Notes: generated by a model from the sequence alone, not told the origin. A stretch of 64,000 bases of DNA from Ewingella sp963519305 (GCA_963519305.1 CAUQMS010000003.1:62001-126000); one strand, 5' to 3'. Positions 8,412 through 17,035 are shown, counted from the first letter of the stretch. Made by a program: numbers and translations.

Positions 8412-9816
8412 AAATACCTCCATATAACTTTTCTCCTGCATATTGCCCAATTTTCTCCCCCATATCGGCAGCAACCTCCCCAACACCAATTGTTGTTAAA
8501 GCACCGATCACGGGGCATACTAATGCAGCAGTACCGCCCACAGGAATACTTAAGAAACCAAGTCCCCATGCACATAATGCTTCCACCCCAATACCCGCAG
8601 CAGGTCCCACCAAAGCACCCATACCTTCTGATACGGCGAATTTGCTATATTCAGTGAATGATGCTTTTATACAGTCCTCATCACGTCCTACTTTACATGC
8701 ATCATACACATTGTTTGATGTTTGGCCAAAGTCGAAGGCTATCCCTACATAGCCAACTCTTTTCATATATTTAACCAATTTAGCAGAACGTTCAATATGA
8801 GTTGCATATCCTTCAATTGCTCCGGCACCTGACTGATTCCATTCATGCATAATAGAGCGGGTAGATAATCCTAGTGCTTTCCTAATACTGTCATATTGTT
8901 TCATTCCTAATTTAGATTTAATGAATTCATTAAGTAGTAAATCTAATTTTTTAAAATGAACTTGTCTTTCTATATAAAATTGCTCGCTTAGTAATGTACC
9001 GTTTGACACATAGAAGGCGTAGTAGGTTTTCTCAATGTCTTTTAATATGCTTTCTATTTCCTCAAAATATTTAGTACCAACCTCGGATGCAATCCCCGTA
9101 ATTTTACTTCCATATGCATTAAATGCGGCTATAGCATCTCTATTCTTATAGAGTAAATCTGCTTCCTCTGGTGTTAAATCAGCAAGCGCTGTATCAACTT
9201 TAACTTTCGCTTTTTTCAACGTTTCTATTTGGTGCGGGTCTTGTTTCTCAGGATCAACTAATAGAAGAATGGAACCTTTTTTGAGAGGCCCACTACCATT
9301 TAATGAGTCATAAAGTTCTCTTGCACCTTTAACAGGGTTATAAAATAAATAATTGCCGAAATCCATCACGTTAGAAGGAAGGTCAACAATGCAAAACCCT
9401 GCATCTATAGGTTCGCGCTTAGGTTCTTCTGCTTTTGGTTTCTTAGCTGATTGCGCGTGTTGTACTGGCTCACTACTCGCAGGCATGGCCGCAACCGGAA
9501 CCGCTGTAGCTGCAACAATTTTCGGTGCAGACTGTTCTATTTTCTCATAGGTGGCGCTGAATTCACTGGCATAAAGTCTGGCTCTACACGAGCATGTGCT
9601 AAAGCTATCTAGCGTTCCGGCACACGATAGGCCCATCGCTATGTAACCTTGTATACCTCCTGCAATATGATATATGCCGCCATCTTTCCCACAACTCACC
9701 CTATCACCGACTCGGGCAACCTCTAAACCATGATGTATGATTGTACTTGAGGCTTGTAAAACGCTTCCGCCACAAGATGTTTTGTCACCAAGTCTAATAA
9801 AATATCCAATCGCCAT
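8401..9816 (-). CDS. PAAR-domain protein with putative membrane-acting toxin C-terminus (type VI secretion effector candidate)
   Basis: A 471-residue protein. Residues 1-80 form a PAAR domain (IRLGDKTSCGGSVLQASSTI, then VARVGDRVSCGKDGGIYHI and a Cys pair in STCSC), the spike-tip module that caps VgrG in type VI secretion systems. An Ala/Pro/Lys-rich linker (about 95-138) leads to a helical region (about 190-345). A hydrophobic, Gly-rich stretch follows at about 397-447 (GALVGPAAGIGVEALCAWGL, then GGTAALVCPVIGALTTIGVG), resembling the membrane-inserting hairpin of colicin-type pore formers. No nuclease or protease motif was seen. The start has AAGGGA upstream. There is no VgrG or other secretion gene in the window, so it would depend on an apparatus encoded elsewhere. 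DNA is AT-rich relative to neighbours, consistent with transfer. Confidence 0.75.
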   Translation of the reverse strand: MAIGYFIRLGDKTSCGGSVLQASSTIIHHGLEVARVGDRVSCGKDGGIYHIAGGIQGYIAMGLSCAGTLDSFSTCSCRARLYASEFSATYEKIEQSAPKIVAATAVPVAAMPASSEPVQHAQSAKKPKAEEPKREPIDAGFCIVDLPSNVMDFGNYLFYNPVKGARELYDSLNGSGPLKKGSILLLVDPEKQDPHQIETLKKAKVKVDTALADLTPEEADLLYKNRDAIAAFNAYGSKITGIASEVGTKYFEEIESILKDIEKTYYAFYVSNGTLLSEQFYIERQVHFKKLDLLLNEFIKSKLGMKQYDSIRKALGLSTRSIMHEWNQSGAGAIEGYATHIERSAKLVKYMKRVGYVGIAFDFGQTSNNVYDACKVGRDEDCIKASFTEYSKFAVSEGMGALVGPAAGIGVEALCAWGLGFLSIPVGGTAALVCPVIGALTTIGVGEVAADMGEKIGQYAGEKLYGGIYGK

Positions 9817-10129
9817 TTTATAATCCCTTATTTTTCATCGGCTAGGTAAGATGTAACCCATTTCTTACTCACCCCTCATGTGTATATTCATAGATGCATA
9901 AAATACACCTACAAATAGAGTGGGAATAATACTGAATGTCTATCAATTTCACGGTACTAATTGACCAGTGAAATTAAACGTTTCATTAATAACTTGAACG
10001 TTTGGTGCGGTTTAAGTAGTGAAATACCAAAAAGAGGGGGTGAGATTATCAGCGGGGAATTGCAGGATATAAAATCAATGAAAATAATTTTAAATCAACA
10101 TTATCAATATGATATATAGACTAATGCCC
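9817..10129. other. AT-rich region upstream of the PAAR gene
   Basis: About 310 bp with no credible gene. It separates the toxin gene from repeat copy B and presumably carries the toxin promoter. No operator, terminator or attachment repeat could be made out. Confidence 0.4.
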
Positions 10130-10640
10130 ACACTGGCCCAAAGGGTTTTAAACGAAACCCTTTGGAATCCTGCGTTTTTTTCTGCTGTAACACCGTAGCT
10201 GCGCTGGTCACAATGGCCGTGTTTCAGTCACCGCTGTTACAGCCGCAAAATGTCGCCTCTCCGTTGGCGCCATTTTTGAATGCGGCCCGGACTTTTTAAA
10301 AACAAAACCAGACTGGTTTTTTGTCTTTTATTTTGTCTTTTATCTTTTGATTTACATAGCCTCTAAGGCGCAGTCAAAAATGGCACCGGATGAGAGGTTC
10401 GAGACCTGAGGCTCGAACCCGAAATACGGGGACGGCGCAGCCGTGACATTTTGCGCCGTGAACGGAAGTGTCTGAAACACGTGCCCTGCCAGCGGCGAAG
10501 CTGTCGGTGTCTCATGAAAAAGCGCGGAGTCCAGAGGCCCGCGCGACTGCGGGTCTCTGGTCGGTGTGGGCCGACGCCCACGACCTTGAAGTTGAATTTG
10601 AATTTGAATTTGAATTTGAATTTAAAGCACGTCTGGGCCG
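10130..10640. repeat. Long imperfect palindromic intergenic repeat, copy B (inverted relative to A)
   Basis: The same two-arm element as at 655-1250, in opposite orientation. The part at about 10345-10605 is almost identical to the reverse complement of about 672-940. The other arm (10135-10300) keeps the CCCACACTGGCCCAAAGGG start and the TGACCAGCGCAGCT-type hairpin but is shorter and more diverged. An AT-rich centre with TTTTGTCTTTTA runs separates the arms. The element lies between the 5' side of the PAAR gene and the 3' end of the ABC ATPase gene. The outer end runs into five GAATTT hexamers (10594-10623). Confidence 0.85.
10594..10623. repeat. GAATTT hexanucleotide tandem repeat (5 units)
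   Basis: Five perfect copies of GAATTT lie at the outer border of repeat copy B. Copy A has a related AT-rich border made of TTTAAATTCAAA-like units at 655-690, so the hexamer looks like an expanded version of the element's natural boundary. It is non-coding. Confidence 0.9.
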
Positions 10641-10653
10641 CCCGCCCAGAAAA

Positions 10654-11748
10654 TCACTCATTTAACTTAAGCAGCCTCCGCTGGCTCCCAGCGTCAAACA
10701 ACTGCATGCGGCCCGTATCAATCCTGATCCATAGCCTGCCGCCGGGCGCACTTCCGGACCTCACCATGCTGTAAACGCTGACCGGTTCACCGGCGATGGT
10801 GCCGTGGATAAGCTCACTCAGGCCAGTAGGCTCTATTAAAGTCACATCGAGCGGGACGGCGTCTGCTGCGTCTTCCGGGCAAAGCACAATCGCTTCCGGG
10901 CGCACACCATAGACCACGGATTTTCCGCTCTCAAGACCGGTGATATTTGGGTCGACCGGTAACGCCAGCGCTGAATGGACGCGAACCTGCGGGCCGCAGT
11001 CGCCAGGTTCCAGTGTGCCATTGATGAAATTCATCGCCGGTGAACCGATAAAGCTGGCGACAAACTTATTGGCCGGTGTGTCGTAAAGTTCGAGCGGCGT
11101 GCCGACCTGCTGGATCACGCCGTGATTGAGCACCACGATGCGGTCGGCCAGCGTCATGGCTTCGACCTGATCGTGCGTGACGTACACGATGGTATTACGC
11201 ATCCGTTGATGCAGACTTTTGATCTCAATACGCATCTGCCCGCGCAACTGGGCGTCGAGGTTAGAGAGCGGTTCATCAAATAAAAACACCTGCGGTTCGC
11301 GCACGATCGCCCTGCCCATCGCCACGCGCTGGCGCTGGCCGCCGGAAAGCTCTTTCGGTCGGCGATGTAACAACGCCGTCAGACCGAGGATATCGGCGGC
11401 TTTATTGACGGCGGCGTCGATTTCAGCTTTCGGGCGCTTTCGCACTTCAAGGCTGAAACCCATATTGCGCGCCACCGTCATGTGCGGATACAGCGCATAA
11501 CTCTGGAACACCATCGAGATATCACGATCCTTCGGCGCCACCTGATTCATCAGCCGCGTGCCGATGTGAATATCCCCCGCGGTAGCCAGTTCCAGCCCGG
11601 CGATGGTACGCAGCAACGTAGACTTACCGCAGCCGGACGGCCCCACCAGCACCACAAACTCGCCGTCTTTGATGGTCAGGTTGATGTGTCGCAGCACTTC
11701 CACGTTGTCGTAGCGTTTTTGAAGATCGGAAATCGTAATCTGAGCCAT
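10654..11748 (-). CDS. Sugar-type ABC transporter ATP-binding protein (UgpC/MalK family)
   Basis: A 364-residue cytoplasmic ATPase that powers a carbohydrate-type importer. Walker A GPSGCGKST (about 37-45), the signature LSGGQRQRVAMGR, Walker B FLFDEPLSNLD and the switch histidine in VTHDQVEAMT are all intact. The C-terminal 120 residues form the OB-type regulatory domain typical of MalK/UgpC proteins that serve several importers (PVSVYSMVRSGSAPGG, near the end). It is the last gene of a six-gene operon, four bases after the second permease; AAGGAT provides its ribosome-binding site. Its 3' end abuts repeat copy B. Substrate cannot be read from the ATPase; a UgpC label in databases would reflect family only. 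Confidence 0.92.
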   Translation of the reverse strand: MAQITISDLQKRYDNVEVLRHINLTIKDGEFVVLVGPSGCGKSTLLRTIAGLELATAGDIHIGTRLMNQVAPKDRDISMVFQSYALYPHMTVARNMGFSLEVRKRPKAEIDAAVNKAADILGLTALLHRRPKELSGGQRQRVAMGRAIVREPQVFLFDEPLSNLDAQLRGQMRIEIKSLHQRMRNTIVYVTHDQVEAMTLADRIVVLNHGVIQQVGTPLELYDTPANKFVASFIGSPAMNFINGTLEPGDCGPQVRVHSALALPVDPNITGLESGKSVVYGVRPEAIVLCPEDAADAVPLDVTLIEPTGLSELIHGTIAGEPVSVYSMVRSGSAPGGRLWIRIDTGRMQLFDAGSQRRLLKLNE

Positions 11749-11752
11749 GGGA

Positions 11753-12595
11753 TTATCCTTTTACGGCACCGGCAGTCAGCCCCTGAACCAGGTAGCGCTG
11801 AATGAAAGCGAAAAACAGACAGGCGGGGATCAGCGCCAGAACAGCAGCAGCCATCATATCGCCCCAGGAAACGGCAAATTTCGACACAAAGCTCAGCAAC
11901 CCGACCGGGAACGTCATCACTTCGTTTTTATTAATCAGCATCAGCGAGAACAACAGCTCGCTCCACGCGGCGGTAAACACAAAACCCAGCGTGGCGGCCA
12001 TGCCCGGCAACGTCAGGGGAATGATCACTTTGCGCAGCGCCATAAAGCGGCTGCACCCTTCAAGCATCGCCGACTCTTCAAGGTCTTTCGGAATGCTGTC
12101 GAAAAATGATTGCATCAGAAAAGTGGCGAACGGCACGTTAAACGCGGTGTAAATCAGCACCAGTCCCAGCAGGCTGTTGGTCAGTCCCAGCGGGGCCATC
12201 ACTTTGTAAATCGGCGCGAGGATCATCACCAGCGGGAACATCTGGGTGAAAAGCAGCAGCGCCGCCATCACCGTTTTGCCCTTAAAGGTAAAACGGGAGA
12301 AGGCAAAACCGGCACCGGCGGCGATCACTGTCGACAGAAAGGCCGTCCCCAGCGACACCACCATGCTGTTAAAGAAATAGGTCGGAAAGTCGCTCTGGGT
12401 AAATACCCGCTCAAAATGCACGAGCGTCAGTTCGCCTGGCCACATCCGTACCCCTTCGCTGTAGAGCAGTTTGTCCGGCGTGAACGAAATCTTGATTAAC
12501 CAGTAGATCGGAAACAGTGCGAACAGCAAATAAAACAAGATGCCGAGACGGTGTCCGGCGGTGCGCAATCCGGTATTCAGGGTGGAAAGGTTCAT
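11753..12595 (-). CDS. Carbohydrate ABC transporter permease (MalG-type)
   Basis: A 280-residue inner-membrane permease with six predicted helices. The binding-protein-dependent transport motif EESAMLEGCSRFMALRKVII (about 190-210) contacts the ATPase. It is the second permease of the operon, lying ten bases after the MalF-type partner and four before the ATPase, so the three are almost certainly co-translated. The tail RYLVQGLTAGAVKG is the normal MalG-family ending. The transported compound is unknown; context with a PLP lyase suggests it may not be a simple sugar. Confidence 0.92.
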   Translation of the reverse strand: MNLSTLNTGLRTAGHRLGILFYLLFALFPIYWLIKISFTPDKLLYSEGVRMWPGELTLVHFERVFTQSDFPTYFFNSMVVSLGTAFLSTVIAAGAGFAFSRFTFKGKTVMAALLLFTQMFPLVMILAPIYKVMAPLGLTNSLLGLVLIYTAFNVPFATFLMQSFFDSIPKDLEESAMLEGCSRFMALRKVIIPLTLPGMAATLGFVFTAAWSELLFSLMLINKNEVMTFPVGLLSFVSKFAVSWGDMMAAAVLALIPACLFFAFIQRYLVQGLTAGAVKG

Positions 12596-12605
12596 CGTCG
12601 GCTCC

Positions 12606-13529
12606 CTATTTCAACAACTGATGGCGGATGCGTAATAGCACCAGCGCATACAGCGTCATCAGTACCAGCAAAAAGACCGCCATCGCCGAGGCGTAACCGA
12701 AATCGAGCTTGCGGTAGGCGGTGGTGAAAATGAAGCTGGATAAGATCGAGGTGGAGTTCGCCGGGCCGCCGTCGGTCATGACCACAATCAGATCGGCAAA
12801 ATTGGCGATCCAGATGGTGCGCAGCATCACCGTGATGGCAATCATCGGTGCCAGAAAAGGCAGCGTGACCTTTTTAAACTGCTGCCAACCGGTCGCGCCG
12901 TCCATCGAGGCCGCTTCATACAGATCTTTGGGAATCGACTGCAATGCCGCCAGCAATGTAATAGCGAAGAACGGAATGCCAAACCAGACGTTCGCCAGCA
13001 CGGGCCCGTACAGCGCCAGATGCGGATCAGAGAGAATATTGTACGGCTCGCTGATGAGATGCAGATCCACCATCCAGTGCGGCAAAATGCCAATCACCGG
13101 ATTAAACAGCCACGCCCAGGTCAGCCCGGAGAGAAACGCCGGCACTGCCCACGGCAGAAACACCAGCGCCTGTGCCCAGCGTCGTAGCGGGAAATCACGG
13201 TTCAGCAGCAGCGCCAGGCCCAGTCCGAGCAAAAATTGCAGGACCAGCGAAGTAAGCGTCCAGTTTACTGTATGCCCGAGCGCGGCATAAAAATGACGGT
13301 CATCAAACATGGTGCGAAAGTTATCCAGCCCGACCCAGCCAAAATCGGACGGGTTAAGCAACTGGATATTCTGAAACGCATAGGAAATACCAATCGCCAT
13401 CGGCACAAAAATAAACAGGCCAATCAGCAACAGCGTCGGGCTGAGATACACCCAGGGTTCAAGCAGCGCCCGCAAGCGGGGAAAGCGCGGCGCGACAGCA
13501 GTGTCTGGTGGTGAAGTGTCCAACATCAT
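12606..13529 (-). CDS. Carbohydrate ABC transporter permease (MalF-type)
   Basis: A 307-residue inner-membrane permease with about six helices and an N-terminal cytoplasmic segment. The coupling motif EAASMDGATGWQQFKKVTLP (about 203-222) is intact. TDGGPANSTSILSSFIF, shortly downstream, is typical of the MalF/UgpA side of sugar importers. Start at 13529 is one of two adjacent ATGs. The gene follows the binding-protein gene by 59 bases and precedes the MalG-type permease by 10. Confidence 0.92.
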   Translation of the reverse strand: MMLDTSPPDTAVAPRFPRLRALLEPWVYLSPTLLLIGLFIFVPMAIGISYAFQNIQLLNPSDFGWVGLDNFRTMFDDRHFYAALGHTVNWTLTSLVLQFLLGLGLALLLNRDFPLRRWAQALVFLPWAVPAFLSGLTWAWLFNPVIGILPHWMVDLHLISEPYNILSDPHLALYGPVLANVWFGIPFFAITLLAALQSIPKDLYEAASMDGATGWQQFKKVTLPFLAPMIAITVMLRTIWIANFADLIVVMTDGGPANSTSILSSFIFTTAYRKLDFGYASAMAVFLLVLMTLYALVLLRIRHQLLK

Positions 13530-13588
13530 GACGCGTCTCCGGTGTGATAAAAAACAGATTCCGGCCCTTTCAGGCCGGATGAAAATAG

Positions 13589-14866
13589 TTACTTCTGCGT
13601 CGCCAGCCAGGCTTTCTGCTCTTTAGTCAGATATTTGGCCCAGTCTTTCACCATGCTGGCGGTGTCGTTCTGCCCAAGCAGCGTCTCCTGCGAACTCTCT
13701 TTCACAATCACCGAGTTGAAATAGCCCCAGCCTTTGAGGTGCGTCGGCATAGTCAGCGGGATGTAATTCGGGCTGTTAAGCTCGGTAAACCAGCCAGCAA
13801 ACTGCGGTGCGTGGTAGTAAGGATCCTGTTCCGCGCCTTTATAAATCGGCAACGTACCGACAAATTTCGACCACGTAATGTTGTTTTCAGGATTGCTGAG
13901 GAAGGTGATCAGATCCCAGCTTTGATCCTGATGTTTCCCCTGTTTGAACATCGACCAACCGGTGTAACCGATGGTCGGATAAGCTTTGCCGTTGGGCCCG
14001 ACTGGCATCGGTGCCACCGAGAAATCATTCGGATTCATGCTGTTTTTGATGGCGATAAGTGCGTCCGGGTCTTGATCCAGCATGGCGCATTTACCCGAGT
14101 AAAAACTTGAGACGATTTCGTTGAAACCCCAATTCACGCTGTCTTTCGACGCATAGCCTTTCTGGTACATATCAACCAGGAACTGCGCGCCTTTGATCGC
14201 ACCCGGATGGGTCAGCGTGCTATTGCCCTCTTTATCGAAGAAATCCGGCGAGCCGTTCATCGCCGCCATAAACATCATCCAGGCATTGGTGCCGCCGACG
14301 CCGCCGCGCATACAGTAACCACTGATGCCGTTACCCAGCGCGCTGATTTTCTTCGCATCCGCCATAAACTCGTCCATGGTTTTCGGCGCTTCGCTCAGCC
14401 CGGCCTGCTGGAACAGTTTTTTATTCCAGAACATGGCGCGCAGATAGAAACCGTAAGGGATCATAGTGGCCGTACCGCCGGAAGATCGCGCCATGCTCAG
14501 CGTTTTATCGGTCAGTCTGGCGGTGCCGTCCCAGCTCTTCAGGCGTGGTTCGAGGTCAGTCAGCATACCGTTACTGGCGTAGAGCCCCTGCCAGGTATCC
14601 GGCATCTCCACCACGTCCGGATACTGCCCGCTCTGGATCATGGTGCCGAGCTTTTCAAACGCCTGTCCCCAAGGCAGCGAAACAACCTCAATCTCGACAT
14701 CGGGGTGCTGCGCTTTGTAGGCCGTTAACATCTTTTGCAGCATTTCAGTACGCGCCGGACTGGTGATCACTTCCACCAGCGTCAGTTTGGTGGCGGCGAA
14801 GCTGGAGGCGGATAACAGAGAAAGCGCCAGGCCAGTCATGACAAGTACAGGTTTCAGGTGTCGCAT
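13589..14866 (-). CDS. ABC transporter substrate-binding protein (family 1, sugar type)
   Basis: A 425-residue periplasmic binding protein with a cleavable signal peptide (MRHLKPVLVMTGLALSLLSA, cleavage near ASSFAATK) and no lipobox. The mature protein has the two-lobe family-1 fold (KLTLVEVITSPARTEMLQKM, then YPDVVEMPDTWQGLYASNG). The presence of a family-1 binding protein, two permeases and a UgpC-type ATPase makes a complete importer. It follows the PLP enzyme gene by 36 bases in the same operon. The ligand is not evident; aromatic-rich pocket segments (GWSMFKQGKH, LKGWGYFNS) would fit a saccharide or glycoside. Confidence 0.92.
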   Translation of the reverse strand: MRHLKPVLVMTGLALSLLSASSFAATKLTLVEVITSPARTEMLQKMLTAYKAQHPDVEIEVVSLPWGQAFEKLGTMIQSGQYPDVVEMPDTWQGLYASNGMLTDLEPRLKSWDGTARLTDKTLSMARSSGGTATMIPYGFYLRAMFWNKKLFQQAGLSEAPKTMDEFMADAKKISALGNGISGYCMRGGVGGTNAWMMFMAAMNGSPDFFDKEGNSTLTHPGAIKGAQFLVDMYQKGYASKDSVNWGFNEIVSSFYSGKCAMLDQDPDALIAIKNSMNPNDFSVAPMPVGPNGKAYPTIGYTGWSMFKQGKHQDQSWDLITFLSNPENNITWSKFVGTLPIYKGAEQDPYYHAPQFAGWFTELNSPNYIPLTMPTHLKGWGYFNSVIVKESSQETLLGQNDTASMVKDWAKYLTKEQKAWLATQK

Positions 14867-14902
14867 AATCTTGCATCTCCAAAGTCGGTTACGGAATGAG
14901 GA

Positions 14903-16087
14903 TCAGGAACAGGCACTTTCAATCGCGTTTTGCAGGTCACACCACAGATCGGCAGTATCTTCGAGGCCAACCGAAATACGGATCAGCCGCGGCGAGACGC
15001 CGAAATCAATCGCCGAGTTAAACTCGCCGGCCTGATTGAGAACCGAAATCGCCGGCATCACCAGACTTTCGAATCCGCCCCAACTGACGCCCATGCGGAA
15101 AAGTTGCAGCGCGTTGCAAAACGTCGGAATGTCGATCCCTTCGCGCAGTTCAAACGAGAACAGACCGCTGTAACCGGCAAGCGCCGAGTCCGGTGACGGG
15201 TGCAGCCCCGGATGATTCACCTGCGTAATGTGCGCATAGCCCTGCAACAGACCAGCCAGCTCGAGCGCACTGGTGTGGTGCTGGTGCATACGCAGCGGCA
15301 AGGTACGCAGACCGCGCAGCAGCAGCCAGGCTTCGTTGGCCGACAACTTTCCGCCGAGGAACGGGCTGATGTGGCGGGTAATTGCGGCAATGCGCGCGCG
15401 GCTTGAAATCACCAGACCGGCCACTACGTCGCTATGGCCGCTGATGTACTTCGACGCCGAATGGATCACCACGTCGATGCCTGCCGCCAGCGGTTTCTGG
15501 AAGATGGGTGAAGCCCAGCTGTTGTCGATCATGGTCACGACGCCGTGTTTTTTCGCCAGTTCAGCCACGGCGTGCAGGTTTTGTTCACTCATTACCCAAC
15601 TGCTTGGGCTTTCGAGGTACAGCAACTTCGCGCCGCGAATAGCCGGTTCAATGTCCTCAAGTGAACCGCCATCAACAAACTGAGTTTCGATGTGAAAACG
15701 GGTGCAGAATCCGCGCAGAAAACGGTAGGTATCCGGATAGACGTGATTGACGCATACCACTTTGTCCCCCGGCCCGGCTACGCTCAGAATCGCATTGCTT
15801 ATCGCCGCCATGCCGCTGCCAAACGCCAGACAGGCTTCCCCGCCCTCCAGTTCCGCCACTTTATGCTGCAACTCCGCTACCGTCGGATTATCAACGCGGG
15901 AGTAAAGTGCGTGGTCACTGTCGCCGCGAAAGCGGGCAATCATGCTGTCGTAGTCGGTAAAGCTGAACAGTGAAGATTGATAAATCGGCGGTGAAATAGC
16001 TCCGCGATCGTGGCGTGCGTCATGCACCAGACGGGTGTTTTCGCCGAACTTATTTCCTGGTTTTTTTGCTGCTTCATCTGGCTGCAT
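14903..16087 (-). CDS. Cys/Met-metabolism PLP-dependent enzyme (cystathionine gamma-synthase/lyase family)
   Basis: A 394-residue cytoplasmic fold-type I PLP enzyme. The cofactor lysine is K213 in HSASKYISGHSD. The family hallmark LYSRVDNPTVAELQ (about 61-74) and the phosphate-binding FGSGMAAIS (89-97) are present. C-terminal GLEDTADLWCDLQNAI is the usual ending. Family members catalyse beta- or gamma-elimination or replacement on cysteine, homocysteine and cystathionine; which reaction occurs here cannot be read. The start has AGGGAAG upstream. It overlaps the GntR gene by 14 bases and precedes the binding protein by 36, so it belongs to the importer operon. That pairing is unusual and suggests that the imported compound carries a C-S bond or a related amino acid moiety. 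Confidence 0.9.
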   Translation of the reverse strand: MQPDEAAKKPGNKFGENTRLVHDARHDRGAISPPIYQSSLFSFTDYDSMIARFRGDSDHALYSRVDNPTVAELQHKVAELEGGEACLAFGSGMAAISNAILSVAGPGDKVVCVNHVYPDTYRFLRGFCTRFHIETQFVDGGSLEDIEPAIRGAKLLYLESPSSWVMSEQNLHAVAELAKKHGVVTMIDNSWASPIFQKPLAAGIDVVIHSASKYISGHSDVVAGLVISSRARIAAITRHISPFLGGKLSANEAWLLLRGLRTLPLRMHQHHTSALELAGLLQGYAHITQVNHPGLHPSPDSALAGYSGLFSFELREGIDIPTFCNALQLFRMGVSWGGFESLVMPAISVLNQAGEFNSAIDFGVSPRLIRISVGLEDTADLWCDLQNAIESACS

Positions 16088-16787
16088 TGATAACTTCCCT
16101 CATGTCGCGTTCAGTAATGTTAAGAATGTCGTTACTCAGCCGCCGCGCCGCCTCAGGATCACGCCGGGCGATGGCCTCAAACAAGGTGCGGTGCAGTGGA
16201 AAGGAGTCGGAAAACAGCGCCTGTTCCGGCGGGGATTCAAAAAAGGCGTGCAGCAGGTCATAGATACCGCCGACCATCTGTAACAGCAGCGGGTTATGCG
16301 CTGCCTGATAAATTGATGCGTGAAACTGCCAGTCTTCGGCACCGGCGGAGCCGACGCTCAGATGCACCTGCTCCATGATGTCGAGCTTATGTTCGATAAA
16401 CTTCAGATCTTCTTGCGTAGCGCGCACAGCAGCCATCGCCGACGCTTCGCATTCAATGATCCGCCGTACTTCCAGCGCGTGCAGCATGGTTGCGGAGTCA
16501 TTTTTAAAACGCAGCGACAGAAAACTGTCGTTGGCCGCTACTTCGGCATGCAAAAAAGTTCCGCTGCCCTTTTTGCGGACAATAATCCCCAGCGCCTCCC
16601 AGCGTTTGAGCGCCTCACGTACCGTATTGCGGCTCACCGCCAGCCCTTCGGCCAGTACGCGTTCAGGCGGCAGTTTCTCGCCAACTCGGGTACCGGATTG
16701 CGCGACATAGCGTGTCAGTGCATCGAGCACCAGCGTGTCGCTTTGCTGCGGAGCTATCGGCTGAAGCAAATTGAAATCATTTTCCAT
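16074..16787 (-). CDS. GntR-family (FadR/FCD) transcriptional regulator
   Basis: A 237-residue regulator. The N-terminal GntR winged helix spans about residues 18-85 (VGEKLPPERVLAEGLAVSRN, then TVREALKRWEALGIIVRKKG). An FCD ligand-binding domain follows (about 100-225), with the metal-ligand pattern E/D...H...H visible in DWQFHASIYQAAHN and FPLHRTLFEAI. The ATG at 16787 is chosen over the longer open frame because AAGG precedes it and GntR homologues start a few residues before the helix-turn-helix. It is the first gene of the six-gene operon and probably autoregulates through the inverted repeats just upstream (16808-16834 and 16852-16867). Confidence 0.88.
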   Translation of the reverse strand: MENDFNLLQPIAPQQSDTLVLDALTRYVAQSGTRVGEKLPPERVLAEGLAVSRNTVREALKRWEALGIIVRKKGSGTFLHAEVAANDSFLSLRFKNDSATMLHALEVRRIIECEASAMAAVRATQEDLKFIEHKLDIMEQVHLSVGSAGAEDWQFHASIYQAAHNPLLLQMVGGIYDLLHAFFESPPEQALFSDSFPLHRTLFEAIARRDPEAARRLSNDILNITERDMREVINAAR

Positions 16788-16807
16788 GGCGCGCCTTAAC
16801 AAAGAAT

Positions 16808-16834
16808 TGGTCCAACAACTCAACCTGTGGACCA
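16808..16834. promoter_or_regulatory. Candidate GntR operator TGGTCCA-N13-TGGACCA
   Basis: A 7-bp perfect inverted repeat (16808-16814 and 16828-16834), with half-site centres 20 bp apart, lies 21 bp upstream of the GntR start. FadR-type GntR operators commonly contain TGGT...ACCA. Assignment to this regulator is inference from position. Confidence 0.5.
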
Positions 16835-16851
16835 CTTTGCAAAACGCTTGC

Positions 16852-16867
16852 CACTTTTCGAAAAGTG
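16852..16867. promoter_or_regulatory. Perfect 16-bp palindrome CACTTTTCGAAAAGTG
   Basis: An exact palindrome located between the GntR gene and the rightward small ORF. It is a second candidate operator for the divergent region, either for the GntR regulator or for an unknown protein. Confidence 0.5.
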
Positions 16868-16924
16868 TTACAACACGCTGTTTACACAACGAAATTCAAT
16901 ATCAATGCGGGAGGAGGAGGTAAA

Positions 16925-17002
16925 ATGACAGATCACGGCGGTGCACGAAAACGCACATCGTGCAGAAAATGTTCCATCAGGATCCCTGCCCGATGCCATT
17001 AA
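16925..17002 (+). CDS. Possible 25-residue small ORF or leader peptide
   Basis: The ATG at 16925 is preceded by an unusually strong Shine-Dalgarno run (GGGAGGAGGAGG, 16910-16920). It encodes a 25-residue basic peptide (MTDHGGARKRTSCRKCSIR, plus six more residues) with a Cys-x2-Cys pair, ending in TAA at 17000-17002. It lies ahead of the Fur box and the FAD monooxygenase. I do not recognise it. The strong ribosome-binding site is the only argument that it is translated, and it could be a leader peptide or a chance frame. Confidence 0.3.
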   Translation: MTDHGGARKRTSCRKCSIRIPARCH

Positions 17003-17035
17003 GAGGCATGGCCGATTGACCTCCAAGCTTGCAAA

